Assembly (NCBI GenBank): GCA_041394945.1
Contig: JAWKHH010000002.1
Coordinates: 690,501-754,500, forward strand
DNA length: 64,000 nucleotides
Direction of reading: 5' to 3'
Source of the DNA: Bryobacteraceae bacterium
GTDB taxonomy: Bacteria; Acidobacteriota; Terriglobia; Bryobacterales; Bryobacteraceae
The translations under genes were made by a program, and so were the position numbers. Under the pieces are notes generated by a model. The model was not told the origin of the DNA. It worked only from the letters and a program-made list of their open reading frames with translations, and made no database searches. Shown piece by piece: positions 62,829-64,000 of the stretch (its first letter is position 1; every line of letters starts with the position of its first letter).

Positions 62829-62864
62829 TTCCGCGGCGGTCCCGGGGCGGCGTGGGCCTCACGC

Positions 62865-62870
62865 TACAAT
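62865..62870 (+). promoter_or_regulatory. TACAAT box 8 bases before xseB
   Basis: TACAAT ends 8 bases before the ATG. No ribosome-binding site is visible in the 50-base gap, suggesting a leaderless or 1-2 nt leader transcript for the xseB-prenyl synthase operon. Confidence 0.45.
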
Positions 62871-62878
62871 GTGGCGTT

Positions 62879-63115
62879 ATGGCCGATGAGAGCAAAGCGC
62901 CGGGGTTCGAGGCGAATCTGAACGCCCTCGAAGAGGTTGTGAAACAACTGGAGGCCGGGGAGATTCCGCTCGAAGAGGCGATTGCTTTGTTCGAACGCGG
63001 GATGACGCTGACGGAGGCCTGCCGGAAACAGATCGAGGACGCCGAGACGCGCGTGGAAGTGCTGATGAAGCGGGGACAGCAGGTGCGGGCCGAGCCTTTC
63101 GCCGAGGAAGAATGA
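62879..63115 (+). CDS. xseB: Exodeoxyribonuclease VII small subunit
   Basis: A 78-aa helical subunit of exonuclease VII, which degrades single-stranded DNA together with XseA (not in the window). The family core is FEANLNALEEVVKQLEAGE, then IPLEEAIALFERGMTLTEAC. Length is normal. The stop overlaps the next start as ATGA, so it is coupled to the polyprenyl synthase, a gene order common in bacteria. Confidence 0.95.
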   Translation: MADESKAPGFEANLNALEEVVKQLEAGEIPLEEAIALFERGMTLTEACRKQIEDAETRVEVLMKRGQQVRAEPFAEEE

Positions 63116-63996
63116 CGCTCGCCGAATACATGGACTCGCGCCAGGCGCGGGTGGCCGCGGCGCTCGAGCGATGGACGCCGGGCGAGGACGTGGAGCCGGC
63201 GGTGATTCACCGTGCGATGCGATACAGCCTGTTCGCCGGCGGCAAGCGGATCCGCCCGCTGCTCGCGATCGCGGCCTACGAGGCTTCGGGCGGCGAGGGC
63301 GATGGGATCGACGACGCGGCTTGCGCGCTCGAGATGATCCATACGTACTCGCTGATTCACGACGACCTGCCGGCGCTCGACAACGACGATCTGCGGCGCG
63401 GCCGGCCGACGTCGCACCGAGTTTTCGGCGAGGCGATGGCGATACTCGCCGGGGACGGGCTGCTGACGCTCGCCTTCGAAGTGCTTGGGAAAACGCCGGC
63501 GTGCGACGGAGTCCGCCGGGCGCGGATGGTGGCTGAGGTGGCGGCGGCGGCGGGGACGGTGCGCGGGATGATCGGCGGGCAGGTGCACGACCTCGAAGGC
63601 GAGGGACTGGCGCCGACGGCGGAACTGCTCGCGAGAATCCATCGCGCCAAGACGGGAGCGCTGCTGCGGGTGAGCGTGCGGCTGGGTGCGATCCACGCCG
63701 GCGCCGATGAGGCGATGCTGGCGGCGTTGTCGCGGTACGGCGAGCATGCCGGGCTCGCGTTCCAGATCGTCGATGACATTCTGGACGTCGAGTTGTCGTC
63801 GGAGGAACTGGGCAAGACGGCGGGCAAGGACGCGGCGCAGCACAAGATCACGTTTCCGGCGGTGCATGGGCTGGCGGAGTCGCGGCGGATGGCGGAGCGG
63901 GAACTCGAGTGCGCGGAGGCGGCGCTGGCGGGATTCGGGGATCGGGGGCGGTGGTTACGGGAACTCGTGCAACTGATCGTGCGGCGGCGGTCGTAA
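63112..63996 (+). CDS. ispA: Polyprenyl (farnesyl/geranyl) diphosphate synthase
   Basis: A 294-aa trans-isoprenyl diphosphate synthase condensing isopentenyl diphosphate onto allylic primers, feeding quinone side chains and carrier lipids. LFAGGKRIRPLLAI holds the diphosphate-binding residues, the first Asp-rich motif is IHDDLPALDNDD, and the second is FQIVDDILD, with GKDAAQHKITFP near the end. Size and motifs fit FPP synthase (IspA); GGPP synthase is possible. It follows xseB by ATGA overlap. A dxs gene often comes next but lies outside the window. Confidence 0.92.
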   Translation: MTLAEYMDSRQARVAAALERWTPGEDVEPAVIHRAMRYSLFAGGKRIRPLLAIAAYEASGGEGDGIDDAACALEMIHTYSLIHDDLPALDNDDLRRGRPTSHRVFGEAMAILAGDGLLTLAFEVLGKTPACDGVRRARMVAEVAAAAGTVRGMIGGQVHDLEGEGLAPTAELLARIHRAKTGALLRVSVRLGAIHAGADEAMLAALSRYGEHAGLAFQIVDDILDVELSSEELGKTAGKDAAQHKITFPAVHGLAESRRMAERELECAEAALAGFGDRGRWLRELVQLIVRRRS

Positions 63997-64000
63997 GGAT

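Overview
The window reads as a chromosomal segment of a GC-rich Gram-negative bacterium, most likely an Acidobacteriota member of the Solibacter/Bryobacter type. This is inferred from three very large Oar-like TonB-dependent receptors (two with an N-terminal carboxypeptidase-regulatory domain), futalosine-route menaquinone genes, many secreted or lipid-anchored enzymes, and small families such as DUF3303, DUF2905, DUF5990 and DUF6599-like proteins. No phage, IS element, CRISPR array, rRNA or tRNA was recognised. Coding density is high, and many adjacent genes are coupled by ATGA or GTGA overlaps.

Layout. 1-7.9 kb: 3' part of pheA, an S1/P1 nuclease, pheT-pheS with an unknown coupled gene, then purA and galE. 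8-15.6 kb: an AAA ATPase, a reduced Tad pilus set (cpaB, tadB, tadC), a cyclophilin, mqnE, a UbiA-type prenyltransferase and larB. 15.6-24 kb: DUF5990, an unknown 127-aa protein, a Gfo/Idh/MocA oxidoreductase, TonB receptor 1, DUF3303, a glycine-zipper lipoprotein, a gamma-glutamyltransferase-like enzyme and a secreted unknown. 24-31 kb: an XRE-cupin regulator divergent from an ECF sigma factor that leads an AttEFGH-like ABC operon, then a phosphohexomutase and a membrane winged-helix regulator. 31.8-43.7 kb: ankyrin-like protein, macrodomain hydrolase, HAD phosphatase, a lipoprotein that looks like an amidohydrolase without its barrel, a methyltransferase, TonB receptor 2 (no normal plug), MscS, a YkgJ-type protein, a xylose-isomerase-like enzyme, lepB and a glycosyltransferase. 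43.6-55.3 kb: DUF885 lipoprotein, TonB receptor 3, a secreted unknown, a three-module esterase, a creatininase-like protein, and a rhodanese / Spx-ArsC / enolase-superfamily cluster. 55.4-64 kb: hybrid histidine kinase, secA, a DUF6599-like protein, a 400-bp non-coding block, an ABC exporter, xseB and a polyprenyl synthase.

The most notable find is at 53749-54081. An Spx/ArsC-like thioredoxin-fold gene carries an in-frame TGA exactly where the first cysteine of the CxxC motif should be, and a SECIS-like hairpin begins shortly after it. It is best read as a selenoprotein (UxxC) inside a rhodanese operon. Two other themes stand out. First, about a dozen genes have a TAnnnT -10-like box 5-9 nt before a start codon with no convincing Shine-Dalgarno sequence, which suggests widespread leaderless or nearly leaderless transcription. 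Second, the 60578-60977 gap is highly structured, with competing hairpins, an intrinsic terminator, a consensus-like promoter and a second terminator-like hairpin.

Functional themes are envelope biology (SecA, LepB, Tad, TonB receptors, ABC systems), aromatic, isoprenoid and quinone metabolism (pheA, mqnE, prenyltransferase, polyprenyl synthase), and polysaccharide or sugar use (galE, hexomutase, esterase, isomerase- and enolase-superfamily enzymes).
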